Assembly: GCA_037349105.1 (NCBI GenBank)
Contig: JAYJMM010000123.1
Location: 2,108,001 to 2,172,000, forward strand
Reading direction: 5' to 3'
From: Limnomonas spitsbergensis
Lineage: Eukaryota > Chlorophyta > Chlorophyceae > Chlamydomonadales
Length of the DNA: 64,000 bases
The notes below the pieces were generated by a model. The model did not search any database, was not told where the DNA came from, and was given only the letters and a program-made list of their open reading frames with translations. This document shows positions 19,121 to 30,700 of this stretch, one piece after another (the first letter of the stretch is position 1; each line of letters opens with the position of its first letter). Position numbers and translations under genes: made by a program.

Positions 19121-19578
19121 GTGAGTTTTGATAAGGTCTTCAATTCAAAAACAACGCAGTACGGTAGTCCTTTGGTACCGTATTACAATCGAAAGCACCG
19201 TTTTAGATGTGGACCGTATTAGATTAAGGTGCCCGGTGCCTAGCCCAAACGGACAAGCTAATCTTGGTTCATGTAGGATCCCACATTTTGATATTTTTTG
19301 ATGGTACGGAGGAAAGGTACTCCCATCCATGTGAAGTTTGTGAAGTTTTTACAGTCCAACAGAGCATCACACTTGATGCATAGGACATGTGCCCGTAAAC
19401 CGGTACAGGCACTTGATACACTAGGACAGAAAGCGAAAACCAGTGACCCCCCTGGGCAAGCAACTAGCACACAACCACGACAGTGGCGTGGGAATGAACC
19501 CCATAGTGCTGAAGATAAGCCCCAGCCATAAATCATGACGTGGGTGCAAAAGAGTTCGATTGAGCACCGCCTAGAGAG
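19121..19578. other. Repeat-derived spacer 3' of the LINE
   Basis: Contains TACGGTA...TACCGTA-type inverted fragments (19159-19190) and a segment also present at 54735-54800. It could include the LINE 3' UTR, since the LINE reads toward it on the minus strand. No poly(A) or tandem 3' tail is visible. Confidence 0.4.
19318..19390 (-). repeat. Dispersed repeat shared with 54735-54800
   Basis: Read on the minus strand, TTTACGGGCACATGTCCTAT and the following 40 bp match 54741 onward (TTTACGGGCACAAGTCCCAT) with only a few substitutions, up to the shared ...AAAAACTTCAC. One copy is intergenic beside the LINE, the other is in an intron of the beta-helix gene in the opposite orientation. Confidence 0.85.
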
Positions 19579-20787
19579 TTAGGGGGGAGACAGGAATTTT
19601 GGCAAAGTTTTGAGATGATTCTCTCTTTTCATCATACACTGAAAGATAAAACAACCAAATTTCTTCCAGAACACATATGCAGAATCCGCTGCATTTAGTT
19701 TGCCCCACACTCCATTTTCGTACCGTTTCATGGCCTCATCCTCGTCCTCTAGGAAATTATGGAAAGTAAGGATAAACTGAAAACGAAGGTCTGTATAGAA
19801 CGGGCAGTAAATCATGTGAAGCTCATCCTCCCGACATTTAAGATTGCAACATCTACAAATCCTCTCGCTACGTGGCGCACAGGGTTTCTCAAAGCGCCCC
19901 GTCTCAACATTCAGCCAATGCGACCCCATCCGTTACCGGGCTACAGCCAAAATAATATTAGGCTTACTCAAATTGTACCAGAAAGTCTCCTTTACATCAC
20001 GCTTAATTTGGAACCACTTAGAGAACGTAAACAATTTGAACCCCGAGCGTTCTGAGTCAGGAGTAGCACGTACTGACAGGGCCGTACGTGGCATGTCCCT
20101 GGAAATTTTGGAAAGCCACTGATCCCTAGCTAAATTCACAATGACCTCAATATCCAAAGAGGTATTGGCTGAAGCAGTCAATAAATCAATACCCAGAGTC
20201 ATCAATATCGTAGACAGAAAACCAGCCCAACAAAGTGAAGTGCCAGCCTTCGCCAAATCACAACTTTCCTGCATAGCCATTTTCACAAGGTCATTGGCAG
20301 GCCTCAGATTAATTATATTCCAAAAACTCAGGGTCTGCTGAAAAAGACTTAAGATAAGGGGTTCACGGTGCAGTTCACTCATGAGAACATACTCGGCCAC
20401 AGACTTGCGAAGACCCAGACAGTGCCTGAGGAAACCCTTGTGAATTACCTCAAAATCTCTAGAGAAACCAGTATCTGTCAAGCCGACTCCTTTCGCAAGG
20501 AGACCTGGTCCTCAAATTTCACACCCATAAAACAGAATAGGCTTCACCAAAGAGTCAAAAAGATGACATTTAATGTGAACATTGTGTATGTCAAGCTCAT
20601 GACATCTCCGGACCATGGCGTACAAAGCTGCCCTCACTTTGTTGACACAACGTCTACCTGCTCCCTCCAATACCCTCTGCCTCATCAAATAACATACCCA
20701 AGTAGATGAAAAAGGGCTTAATATCAAGAACGCTTCCGTCATAAGACAGAGATGCCAAATGACGGCAATATTTCTGGTTAAAAACAA
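19579..20787 (-). pseudogene. LINE C-terminal region with CCHC motif
   Basis: Three open blocks in one frame (20512-20787, 19933-20481, 19579-19929) are separated by a TGA and a TAA. The middle block is thumb/connection-like with no known catalytic residues. The last block has GSHWLNVETGRF followed by RICRCCNLKCREDELHMIYC, a C-x2-C...H-x4-C knuckle common at LINE C-termini. The end at 19579 is the natural stop. Confidence 0.85.
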
Positions 20788-21169
20788 CTGCTTCAGACTT
20801 TTTTATATTGACTGTCAAGGCATTGTGGCGACAAAAAATATGGAGAGCATCAAGAAGTTTTTGCAGATCATCCGGCGATTCAGCGAATAACACCAGATCA
20901 TCAGCATAAAGTAAAACTCTGACCAAAGCATGTGAAAGACGGGCGCCAATATCAGGGCACTCACTTGCGACAAACTTCTCGAAACGGTCGATAAACAGGC
21001 CAAACAATAGAGGGGACAGCGGGTCTCCTTGTTTAACACCCATAAAGGAGGAGAAACTATCTCCCAGTTTACCACCAACCCGTACACGGATTTTTACATC
21101 CTGATACATCTCCTTCAAACTTTCTAAAATCCGGCCGTGCACACCCATGCTCTGTAAACTCCGCCACAA
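20654..21169 (-). pseudogene. LINE reverse transcriptase, palm part
   Basis: Continues the RT in another frame: GVKQGDPLSPLLF (motif B, residues 44-56), the catalytic YADD (88-91) followed by LVLF, and NIKKSEAVVF (motif D). The frame breaks again about ten codons before the end, after FFIYLGMLFDE. Confidence 0.92.
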
Positions 21170-21843
21170 TAAAAATCTCTGTCAATGCAGTCATATGCCT
21201 TCCTAAAATAAATGAAAGCAGCAAAAAACGTTTTTTTCTCCGAATGGTATTTTTCAATAATGTGGTTGAGAATGAAAGCATTATCAGGTGTTCCCCGTCC
21301 ATGCCGAAAACCTGCCTGGCCATCAGCTCTGAAACCCTGACTTTCTGCCCAAGAATCAAGACGTTGCAATAAGACGAGGGAATATAATTTGGATAGGGCA
21401 GTTCCGACGGCAATACCCCTATGATCGTCTTTGATTGCAGGACTGCCCTTTGGCTTGGGTACCGGAACGAGTGCTCCGATGCCCCACTCCTTAGGGTAAC
21501 CGTCTGCCAAAACTCTATTAAACAAAAACGTAATTTGATTTGCCAAAACATACTGCCGCTTCTCTTGAGAAAAAGCTCCCCTAGGAGTCACAATAACCGC
21601 GTGTTTTAAAAACTCCATAGGGACACCATCAACACCCGCAGACTTTCCATTCACAGTCTTTTCCAAAGCTTTCACACTCTCGGCTTCCGTAAAAACACAA
21701 TTTAGGTGCTCTGCTTGAGAAATACGAACTTCTAAAGGAAGAGGAAATAAACACGCCTGAATAGTCTCATCCCCAGCTTTGTGGCAAGGCACATGCTCTG
21801 AAGGTTCAAACAGCTTTTTAAAGTATTCAGTCCAATCCCCCAC
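21124..21843 (-). pseudogene. LINE reverse transcriptase, fingers part
   Basis: A 239-codon stretch. It contains NGKSAGVDGVPMEFLK (RT block 1), GALVPVPKPKG, DHRGIAVGTALSKLYSLVLL (block 2a) and QAGFRHGRGTPDNAF (block 2), then the FRKAYDCIDRD motif-A region with the first catalytic Asp context. Its last 20 codons run out of frame after a one-base loss in a T run near 21175. Confidence 0.9.
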
Positions 21844-23345
21844 ATCTGTGAGGGCACTGATCTTCCTGTTTCTGGCTTACTGCCATAAGCCGACCAAAAA
21901 TTCTTAGGCTGGCACCGAAGATCTGACAGTAGATTCGCTGCTCGTACACCCTCCCATTCACGCTTGATAGCCTGAGTTATACGTCGATATTCCCTAATGG
22001 CCAACTTAACCTCTCCTGAACCAGCACCCCAAAACTGGGCAGCCACTAAACAAGTTTTCCTAGCAGCTTTGCACCGGTCATCATACCAAGTATTGCAAGG
22101 CCTATCCTGCTTGATAACTTTAGACTCATTGGGATAGCAAGCAACTTTACCCTGCGATCTATGTAAATCCATAAGGGCACACTCAATAGCGCGGCTAAAG
22201 TTTTGGGAGACTTCATGCACTGATGCAAAAAGGTGATACATGGCCTTAAAATGTTCCGCCACCGAGGCAGACGTACATAAATTTGTAACGTAAAAGTCCC
22301 TACTATCCGGGTTCCATCTGTAAACTACGTCACGAGCCTGCTTCATAGTCACATCGTTTCCCTTCAAGGTTCCTTTTTCCCTCCTAGCAAACGCGGTTGG
22401 CTCCAAGGCGGGCCGGCTAACAGTAAGGAAAATAGGAACATGGTCAAACCTACCCCCATCAGCACGTGCAGGGGTACAAGCACATTGAGATACCTGCATA
22501 TCACATCCAGGCTTGATGGCCCCTGTCATATCAAAAATAAGGGACGGGGTTAATTTGAAATAGTCAATGGCACTGCAAGGACCAGCATTCTTGCCATGTT
22601 GGAAATAGGTAAAAGTACCTTCAATATCCCAAGACAACCTTCCATTCAGGATAACCAAACCTTGATCTTTGCACATCTCTATCATTTTTTTCCCATTAGG
22701 ATTAACCACCCCGTCCTCATCATGTCTAGGCGGGACAGCGCGCGCATACACATGCCAATTAATGGCGTCACACGGAATTGGCAAATTGGCTGCGCCCATA
22801 CCCTTCCATTCTTGCATGTCTATGATGTCGTTGCGATTATCCACACATGCAGTCCTAGCGTTCAAATCCCCTGAGATCACAATCTCCCCCAGCGCAGAAA
22901 ATTTGGAAACTGATTGTCTAAGAAAATCATAGTGGGCCGCAGCATCCAACCGGCCATTTTCATGTTTGAAATAGGAAGAATTCCCATGAGGCAGGTAACA
23001 CGCACAAACATACAGATTGCAGGCCGGAATTCTAACCCAGGTCATTCCATATGAAGGGGAATCCTGCACTAAAGACACCGAAAGAGGCTGCCTAGCATAG
23101 ACCGCAACTCCACCCGACCGTGCATCGTAAGTCCGTGCACTGCAAGAGACACATGCGAAACCAGATAGGTCAGGGACAACATCAGAAACCCAATGACCAG
23201 TGTGAGACAAAATGATTAAGTCTGCTTTTTGGGTTGATTTGGAGCTGAAATCCACCAATCTGCCCTCAGCGAGGGCAGTACCGACAAAACGGCACTTGCG
23301 AGACCTAGGTTTTAGATTTATAACAACACGGGATGGCGTGATCAC
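21732..23345 (-). pseudogene. LINE endonuclease (EEP) region
   Basis: A 537-codon open stretch. Endonuclease/exonuclease/phosphatase landmarks: SGGVAVYAR near residue 78, GDLNAR at 159-164 (the D-x-N active-site strand), SAIDYFKL near 258 (S-x-x-D-Y), and the terminal catalytic DH at 301-302. The usual N-terminal N and the QET glutamate are not apparent (LILSHTG-like text at that place), consistent with 5' truncation or divergence. After about residue 490 the frame shifts, so the last 45 codons are nonsense overlapping the true RT frame. Confidence 0.88.
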
Positions 23346-23730
23346 ATGGCCATCCCCTTTGCAATGTCAGCCACCCCTGATCTGGGTGCGCGTATGGTAT
23401 CACTGCCAGATGATGACTCTGGCCATCATCTTCATGTGCCTGCATGTCCAGTTGGTGAGGGTCCCCGGTTAGCTTCCAACAGCTTCGCTACAACTTGAGC
23501 ATGGCAGCAGAGTTTCCGTACCGAGGTGATGAGGCCATGCCGCCATGCCCTGACCACACTGGCTGCGTTGACATCCCCCGACAACTAAGTCACATGTGGG
23601 ATAGGAACTCCCCAAGATGCAGAATAAGTAGTTGCTTAAGGAGCACATCAGCAAGCTGCAGTTAGATGCCAGTGTGATGCGAGAGTCTTCTCGTTTTTTG
23701 AGCCTCATGGTAACTAACAAGGATAAATAG
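23346..23730 (+). pseudogene. Coding-like remnant beside the LINE
   Basis: Plus-strand text reads as protein-like blocks in different frames: from the ATG at 23346 (MAIPFAMSATPDLGARMVSL), then MAAEFPYRGDEAMPPCPDH at about 23500, then KEHISKLQLDASVMRESSRF near 23640. Frame breaks and a TAG interrupt them. It may be an exon or element interrupted by the LINE, whose ORF starts at the adjacent base on the other strand. No family recognised. Confidence 0.3.
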
Positions 23731-24430
23731 CTGCCTAGTAATAGCTAGAGAATCGGTATCCCGCATTTGTTTCACCTTTTGATATTTGCGAACCAGCTAC
23801 GGTACATTGGTCGACACCATTACAATCGCGCTCAACTGTTGAGCTGATCGGAATTGCCCCTGCCAATAATCCCTCACAATTCAGTCCCCCCCCCAGAATT
23901 CTGTTTTACTGAGAAATAAGGCCTTGCTAGGTTGCGGAGGCGGGAGAGGTTCAGCTGGGGTTCTTTACCTGGTTGCACTCCTTTCGCACATTGTTTTTGA
24001 TGATGGGGGTACGACTTTTTTGTTTTGCCCCCCCCCCTGCCCGGAAGGGAAACGAAAAAAGGATATGGTCTTTCGCCCTCTAGCCATTCGTGGAAGCGGC
24101 AATGATGCATGGGTTATCATGGAAAATTAGTCCTTGGTGCCCCAGTGAAGTGGGACTATCACAGGGGGACTGGACTAGCCTGACAGCTGCATCTGGAACA
24201 GTTCAAACTTTCGCAGAGAAGTGTGGATCCCAAAACGCCCCTTCTACTCCTTCCCACAACAGCACGTCTTGTGCGAGTTTCCGTGTGACGTTGTCTTTCA
24301 TTCCCCATGCGTCACTGAGGCTCTTTCGCGAATGACCATAGCCTGCTATTCCAACCATATTTGACCAGTCATACACTTTTCGTGACTGCCAACGTCTCCG
24401 TCAGGGTGTGACGGGTGGATTCCCTTTGCG
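23731..24430. other. Upstream region of the beta-helix gene
   Basis: No exon supported. Poly-C runs lie at 23887-23894 and 24031-24040. It should contain the promoter and 5' UTR of the gene starting at 24431; no TATA-like box at a convincing distance was identified. Confidence 0.3.
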
Positions 24431-24758
24431 ATGCAGCCCCTGCGACTATTAGCCTTGGCTTTCCTGCTAAGCTCGTGCATCAGCTCTGTCCTGGGTCAGG
24501 GGGGCGCGGATTGCAGCCTGGTCATCACGGACCTGTCAGGTGAGTGCACCACATAGGCGCTGGCTCCATGCGCCCTGTATACTTCCATTGTATTGTAAAT
24601 TCGACGTGGTTTCCTGTCTCACGATCGTGCAGATCCTTCTGGTGGAGGAGGGAACGTGGAGTTCAGCACGACCATCACATGCACTGGTGACCTGGCGCCT
24701 GTAGTTTACGTCGTGGACACGATGAGCTATGTCCATTCGATATCCTACACGTTCAACG
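24431..24758 (+). CDS. Beta-helix gene exons 1-2: signal peptide and N-terminal strand region
   Basis: Exon 1 is 24431-24539 and begins [20 protein letters not shown], a classical signal peptide with likely cleavage after VLG or GQG; a phase-1 donor GTGAGT follows. Exon 2 is 24633-24758, contains a Gly run then [19 protein letters not shown], and ends with a GTGCGA donor in phase 1. The 732-nt intron after exon 2 shows no further exon I can support. This is the only methionine with a signal sequence in the region, so the start is well placed. Confidence 0.75.
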
Positions 24759-27700
24759 GTGCGACGGAGGAAAACCTACCAGCTTGATCCTTTCAGGAAC
24801 TTGTGCCATCACGGATTTTGCATCACAACTTCACAAGTCTGCGCCTGTTCCGCACTAGCAGCACACATCCATTATTTTAGGAATGAGAGCGCCATGCTCA
24901 AACATTCCTGAGGTGCGAAACCGGGAAATGTTGCGATCGATGTTGCGCAAACGTCATTAGCCCAGTTGCGAGGCTCATAGCGGCAGCTGCCAGAAGGACT
25001 GACAATGATGCCTCAATCCATCACAAGCATGTCAGTGAGAAAGCCACATAATTGTTCCACGAGAACCGGCATGTCCGAGCATTGCCATGCTATCGGATGA
25101 GTCGTTAGCCAGTCGTCAGTTAGTGCCAGGCACTTGTTGGGGCGCTAAATTTTGGAGCACACAGCGATAGGACTGATGGGTTCATGCAGATTTTAAAACC
25201 GTGTCATATTCAATTAGCGCAGTCGCTTCTATCAACTCAGTCGCTTACGATGTACGATGATCTAATAAGCGCAACATGCTTCACCGGGGCCATATGCCAA
25301 GAAGGGAAGCATGAAATTCAAAGTTGCTCGCATGATGCCCTCATGACACGAGAGGGTCTCAACCTTTGTGTCACACATGGGTGGCATGGCATGTCATAAT
25401 CCCTTGCATGACATGCATGAGCACATGACGCATCGTGCGCCACATCTTCCATGCACTGATTTCCCTCCCCTTGCTCGCTTCTCTGGTCAGGAATACCTGA
25501 AATGGAGACGAAGGATGATGCAATGTTTGCTGGTGGCTCCTCGTCCTTCGCCTTGATCACCATGGGCTTCCCAGGCAACAGTTTGGGCACCAAGCTCTCC
25601 CTACAGGTCACCGCTTCAGACATCACGCTCCCCAAGTTTTTAAAAGCGATCAGCCTGGGCGGCAGCTACGGCAATGGTGGTGCCTATGATGGCTACCCCT
25701 CGTATGACAGCAGCAGCAGTAATCCCCCTGACGGTGGTGGCAACAGCGGTGGCGGTGGAGGTGGAGGCACTGCAGCAGATGTTGCGGTTCAGGCTGCGGC
25801 TGAGGTTGAGGTTAACATTGAGGTTGCGCTGTCCCTGGCCTCCATAGACATGCTGGTGGTGAGGGACAGTGTCTTCCGCAACATCTCAGGCCCCCTCGGC
25901 GCCGCGGGCACCACCGCGCTGCTCTGGAATGGTGGTGCCTACTCGCAGGGAAGCAGCCCAGACATCAGAATCACCTCCTCGGTGTTCGACCGCATCTCCA
26001 GCGGGGCTCTGGCTGGGGCCCTCACCCTCATTTCAACCAAGGGATACACGGCCGTCAACATTGTCGACACCAATTTCACGCGGAACACAGCCGGTGGGGA
26101 CGGAGCCGCCATCAGCATGATCCTGGGATGCACGTTGCTCGGCGCGCCTCCGGTTGACGTTCCCACGCCGGTCAGCTTTGTGGGCTGCCTGTTCGATTCC
26201 AACACGGCGGTGTCCTCAGGGGGCGCGCTGAGGCTGGGACCGTTGTGCAACTACACCATCGAGCGGAGCACGTTCAACAACAATACTGCAGGGGACTCCG
26301 GCGGCGCCGTCTGTTTGTCGGTCAAAGGTGTACAAGGCAAGGCCATGCTGGCTGTGCGTGGTTCCTCGTTTGCGCACAACTGGGCTGGCACCGCCTGCGA
26401 CACCTGCGACAAGGTCTGCGGCGGAGCCATGCAGGTGGGTCCAGGAAAAAGTTTAAGGGTTCAAGGGCCTGGTCATGACTGGATGTGACACCTTTGCGCA
26501 TAACTGGGCTTGCACGGCCTGCGGAAAGTGCAACAGGGTTTGCAGTGCCGCCTTGCAGGTAGTTTGAGGCAAAGGTTGAAGGGTTCAGGGGGTCTGACCG
26601 TGTACCCCTACGTGTTTGGATCCTGACCTGAAAGCCTTCGCAGGTGGGTCCTAACCATGTAATGGTGAGCCCTCTGCACATGGGTCATGGTTGTGAGTTA
26701 TGCCCCCCCCTGTGCTCACGCGGTCCAATATATGTTTTGGGGGCGCTCGTGGGTTTTCGGCCCTAAAGGTCTAGCCTAGGGTCAGCCCAATGGAGCATTA
26801 ATCACGCGATCAGCATCAATAGGAATAGGAGCAGCAGCAGCTAGATGATTGGCTTGAATATCCACTAGGTGCCGCACAGCTTCCGTGGCAGGTGGGCTCA
26901 GGTGCTCCCCTGTATGTCACCCCCACAAGGTCTGGCAGCCTCGGTCCACACTTCCCCCCACATATCCTCGCTATTCATACCCTTCGCTACCAGACATACA
27001 AGTCCAAAATCTGGAAAGAATAACATTGCCTTCCATCTGCTGTCCACACCTACCAGCTGTCACACACCTTCCGTTGGCCACCCCACCATTCGTGTCTGTC
27101 AGGTCACCAGTGCCACCCAGCTGGTGGTTGAGGATTCGTCCTTTGACGGCAATGTCAACGAGATGGGAACATGGGGCGGAGCAGGTAGGAAGCTGGCTCT
27201 GAGGGCGGAGCTGGTAAGAAGATGGCTCTGAGGGCGGAGCTGGTAAGAAGATGGCTCTGATGGCGGGGCTGGTAAGTAGATGGCTCTGAGGGCGGAGCTG
27301 GTAAGAAGATGGCTCTGAGAGCGGAGCTGGTAATAAGATGGCTCTGGTGGCGGAGCTGGTAAGAATCTGGCTCTTAGGGCGGAGCCGGTAAGAAGCTGGC
27401 TCTGAGGGCAGAGCTGGTACGAAGCTGGCTCTGAGGGTGGAACTGGTAAGAAGCTGACTTCGAGGGCGGAGCTGGTAAGAAGATGGCTCTGAGGGAGGAG
27501 CTGGTAAGAAGCTGGCTCTGAGGGAGGAGCTGGTAAGAAGATGGCTCTGATGGTGGAGCTGGTAGGAAGCTGGCTCCAAGGGCGGAGCAGGTAAGAAGCT
27601 GGCTCTGAGGGCGGAGCAGGTAAGAAGCTGGCTCTGAGGGCGGAGCTGGTAAGAAGCTGGCTCTTAGGGCGGAGCTGGTAATAAGCTGGCTCTTAGGGCG

Positions 27701-30700
27701 GAGCCGGTAAGAAGCTGGCTCTGAGGGCAGAGCTGGTACGAAGCTGGCTCTGAGGGTGGAACTGGTAAGAAGCTGACTTCGAGGGCGGAGCTGGTAAGAA
27801 GATGGCTCTGAGGGAGGAGCTGGTAAGAAGATGGCTCTGATGGTGGAGCTGGTAGGAAGCTGGCTCTAAGGGCGGAGCTGGTAAGAAGCTGGCTCTGAGG
27901 GCGGAGCAGGTAAGAAGCTGGCTCTGAGGGCGGAGCTGGTATGAAGCTGGTTCTTAGGGCGGAGCTGGTAATAAGCTGGCTCTGAGGGTTGTTTTTTGAG
28001 TCACAAGGCTGCAGGAGTGTTGAACATGGCTCTAGATTTGGCCCCAATGAGCCCAGATGTGGCCGCCTGGTGGTCCCCCAAAGGTGGTCTGTCACATACT
28101 GGAATAAGGACGTGCGCTCAAGGCTGTCTGCGGGTCTCTAGACTCTGGGAGGAGGCCTTGGCTCACCTCGTTGCAGTGGCTGGAGGCTGAGGAGTGAGGA
28201 TGAATGTGCTCTCGCACTCTGAGGGTCTAGTCTGCATGAGTATGTTCCGGGCTAGCTCCTATAACAGTGGCTAGGGGTTGAGGAATGAGAATCCCATTCG
28301 AATGTGTATCCCGTTCTGGTCGTGAGTATGGATGTGCTCTTGCACTCTGAGGGTCTAGTCTACAGGAGTATGGTCCGGGCTTGGTCCCGCTGCACAGTGG
28401 CTGGAGTTTGGGGATTTTGTGCCGGCTAGTGCTGCAAAGCCACGGGCTCAGGATTTAGGCTGTGTATCCTGGTTTCAGGCTCTGGATCCCGTGCTGGCCA
28501 GATCTGCAACGTTCCCCTTTTGTCATTGGTTAGTCATCTCCCCCTTGGATCCTCCCCAATGGATCCTTCATCGCTTGACCTCCTTTCCCCGTAGCTGAAT
28601 CCTGCCTGTGCCCCTCCCCGCTTCCCCTCCGCCCACAGTTTGCTTCAGCCGCGTCCTGACGGGCCCGACCTTCCCCAAAGGCCCCGGGGAGCCGTTAGAA
28701 TGTGTGAACTGCACCAACACTGCCGTGTTCCGCAACTCCACCTTCGCAAACAACATTGTGAAAGTCTCGGAGGGATCTGCGGGCGGCGCGATCCTTGACA
28801 TTGCGTCGGACGGCATGACGGTGGACGGGTGCACGTTTTACAACAACACCGTGAGTCGTCAGGGTGTAGGTTTTAGGGTTGGGGTTGAGGTTTAAACCAC
28901 TCCCCCTTGTAGAGCGATCCTTGGCATTACGCTGGACGACGAGACGGCAGACAGCTGCACCTTACGTTACGCAACAGGGAGTTTTCAGGGTTGTGTTGTA
29001 AGGGTTTAGCTGTTAGGGCCGGGTTTAGGGTTGAGGGTTTACCCTTCCTCCTGTGGAGCAGGGATTGAGTCACGTTCAGCTTCAGATGGATATTTACATA
29101 CACATCTCCCATGTGGTCGAGTGCGCCATGTCTTCCTGTTCTCCGTGTGAATGACCATCTGCTATAATTCATGGCCCCAGCATCATTTCCGGCAGCCATT
29201 GATCCCGAGGTATCATGGCAGCGACCGATCCCCCGACGCTGTGCTTGTTATGTGTCTCTGGTCTCCCGGGCCAAGTCAGAGTTCTGTTAACTCTTGCAAA
29301 GTGGCCTCAGGTGGCATTTCAGGGCTCCCAGTGGCCGTCCTAGGAGCTCTCCTTTCTCATCTGCGCCTAAAAGGCTGGTACTGGCGCCTCCATACCTCCC
29401 CTGAAAGCTCTCCTCCCCCCAGGCTGGCACTTCCTTTGAGATTTCAGGCTGGCTCCGGCACTGCCATCTCAGACGTCGCGCTTCCTTTCTGTAGGACCCT
29501 GTCCAGCAGCCCACGCCAGATGTGGCCTATTGGCATTCCAGGGCTCCCAGTTGCCGTCCTATGATCTCTCCCCGCTCTGCTGCTTGCAGGCTGGCACTGG
29601 CGCTGCCATCTACTCCCTTTGGTCGGCCTTCCTGCACATCCTGGGCGACTCGGTCTTCAACAGCTGCACGTCCACATTCACCGACGGCACGGTGATGGTC
29701 TCTGACCTCCTGGTGGACATAACCATCAGGGGCGCGACCTTCTACGACAACTCGTGTTCGAATACGGGTCTGCCGGGAGTGCCCAGGGGGGGAGCGGTGA
29801 GACTGGAGGGGAGGGGCGCAGGCGTGGTTGCGATGCAAGGACTGCGAACGCTGTATGTGTTTATGTGTGTGGTTTAGTGCTGTGCAATTGCGCTGCAATT
29901 CAAAAAAATGTGTAAGTTATTACGGTCCCTTACTGGTAAATGTAGCTGAACTTGCCTTGAAATTACGGTGACTGAAACTCAGGTACGCAATTTAGCCATC
30001 GTAAGGTCTGTAATTGGCACAGCCCTGGTGAGATTACATTTTTGCATCTGTCCAGAAACGATTCTGGGGTGTGAGCAGGGAGACACTTTTTCCGAAGGCT
30101 TTGCATCAGGTTTCCAATATGGCCTGTGCATCTCTCTAAATCATATTTCATTAGCCTGGAAAACCGCAGCCGGCCCGCCTGGATAGTAATTTAAATTTCA
30201 CTTCCTCATGCCACAACCCTGTGTGCATGTCCATATAGCATATGACATCCGGATAACATTTTCTAATCCTTCACCTCATCCTCCTCGTTGACTGGCCTTG
30301 CTGAATTTGCCTTCGATCTGCATTTTTGCTGGCACCCAACATGCAGGTGCACATTGAACAACATCTAGACAAGTGTCCTCTGCAGGCCAATCCTCCACCT
30401 CGTCTTCAGCCGAGACCGGCCTTTCTGAATTTGAATTTATTACGATGCCGCCCCCTGTGCGGGAGCAAAAAAAAAGAGAATTGGACGTTAGTGCTTTGCC
30501 TTCCAGTTTGAGTCTTAATTGTAATCTTCAGTTGCCCCACATGCAGGTGCACATTGAAAGACAGCTGGACAACAGCCCTTTGCATGACAACCCTCCTCAA
30601 CCGCGGCCGGCCTTTCTGCATTTGAATTCATTGTGTTGCCCCTGTCTGTGCAGGTGCATAATGAATAAAAGCACTACCCCTGCAGTCCTACCAGTATTTT

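Larger units (their letters stand above)
19579..23345 (-). mobile_element. Degenerate non-LTR retrotransposon (LINE)
   Basis: In minus-strand order it has an apurinic-type endonuclease, a reverse transcriptase and a CCHC-type C-terminal tail, the order of L1-like elements. Frame continuity breaks at about 21868, 21175 and 20690 (single-base shifts). A TGA at 20512-20514 sits where FYGCE(W)GPG would read through, and a TAA lies at 19933-19935. The 5' end appears truncated, because the first strand of the endonuclease fold is missing. No target-site duplication or poly(A) tail was identified. The copy cannot encode a working protein but is young enough for all domains to be legible. Confidence 0.92.

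Noticed and set aside
26971..28095. Two minus-strand ORFs rich in [17 protein letters not shown] repeats
   Set aside because: They are translations of the 29-bp minisatellite and have no life outside it.
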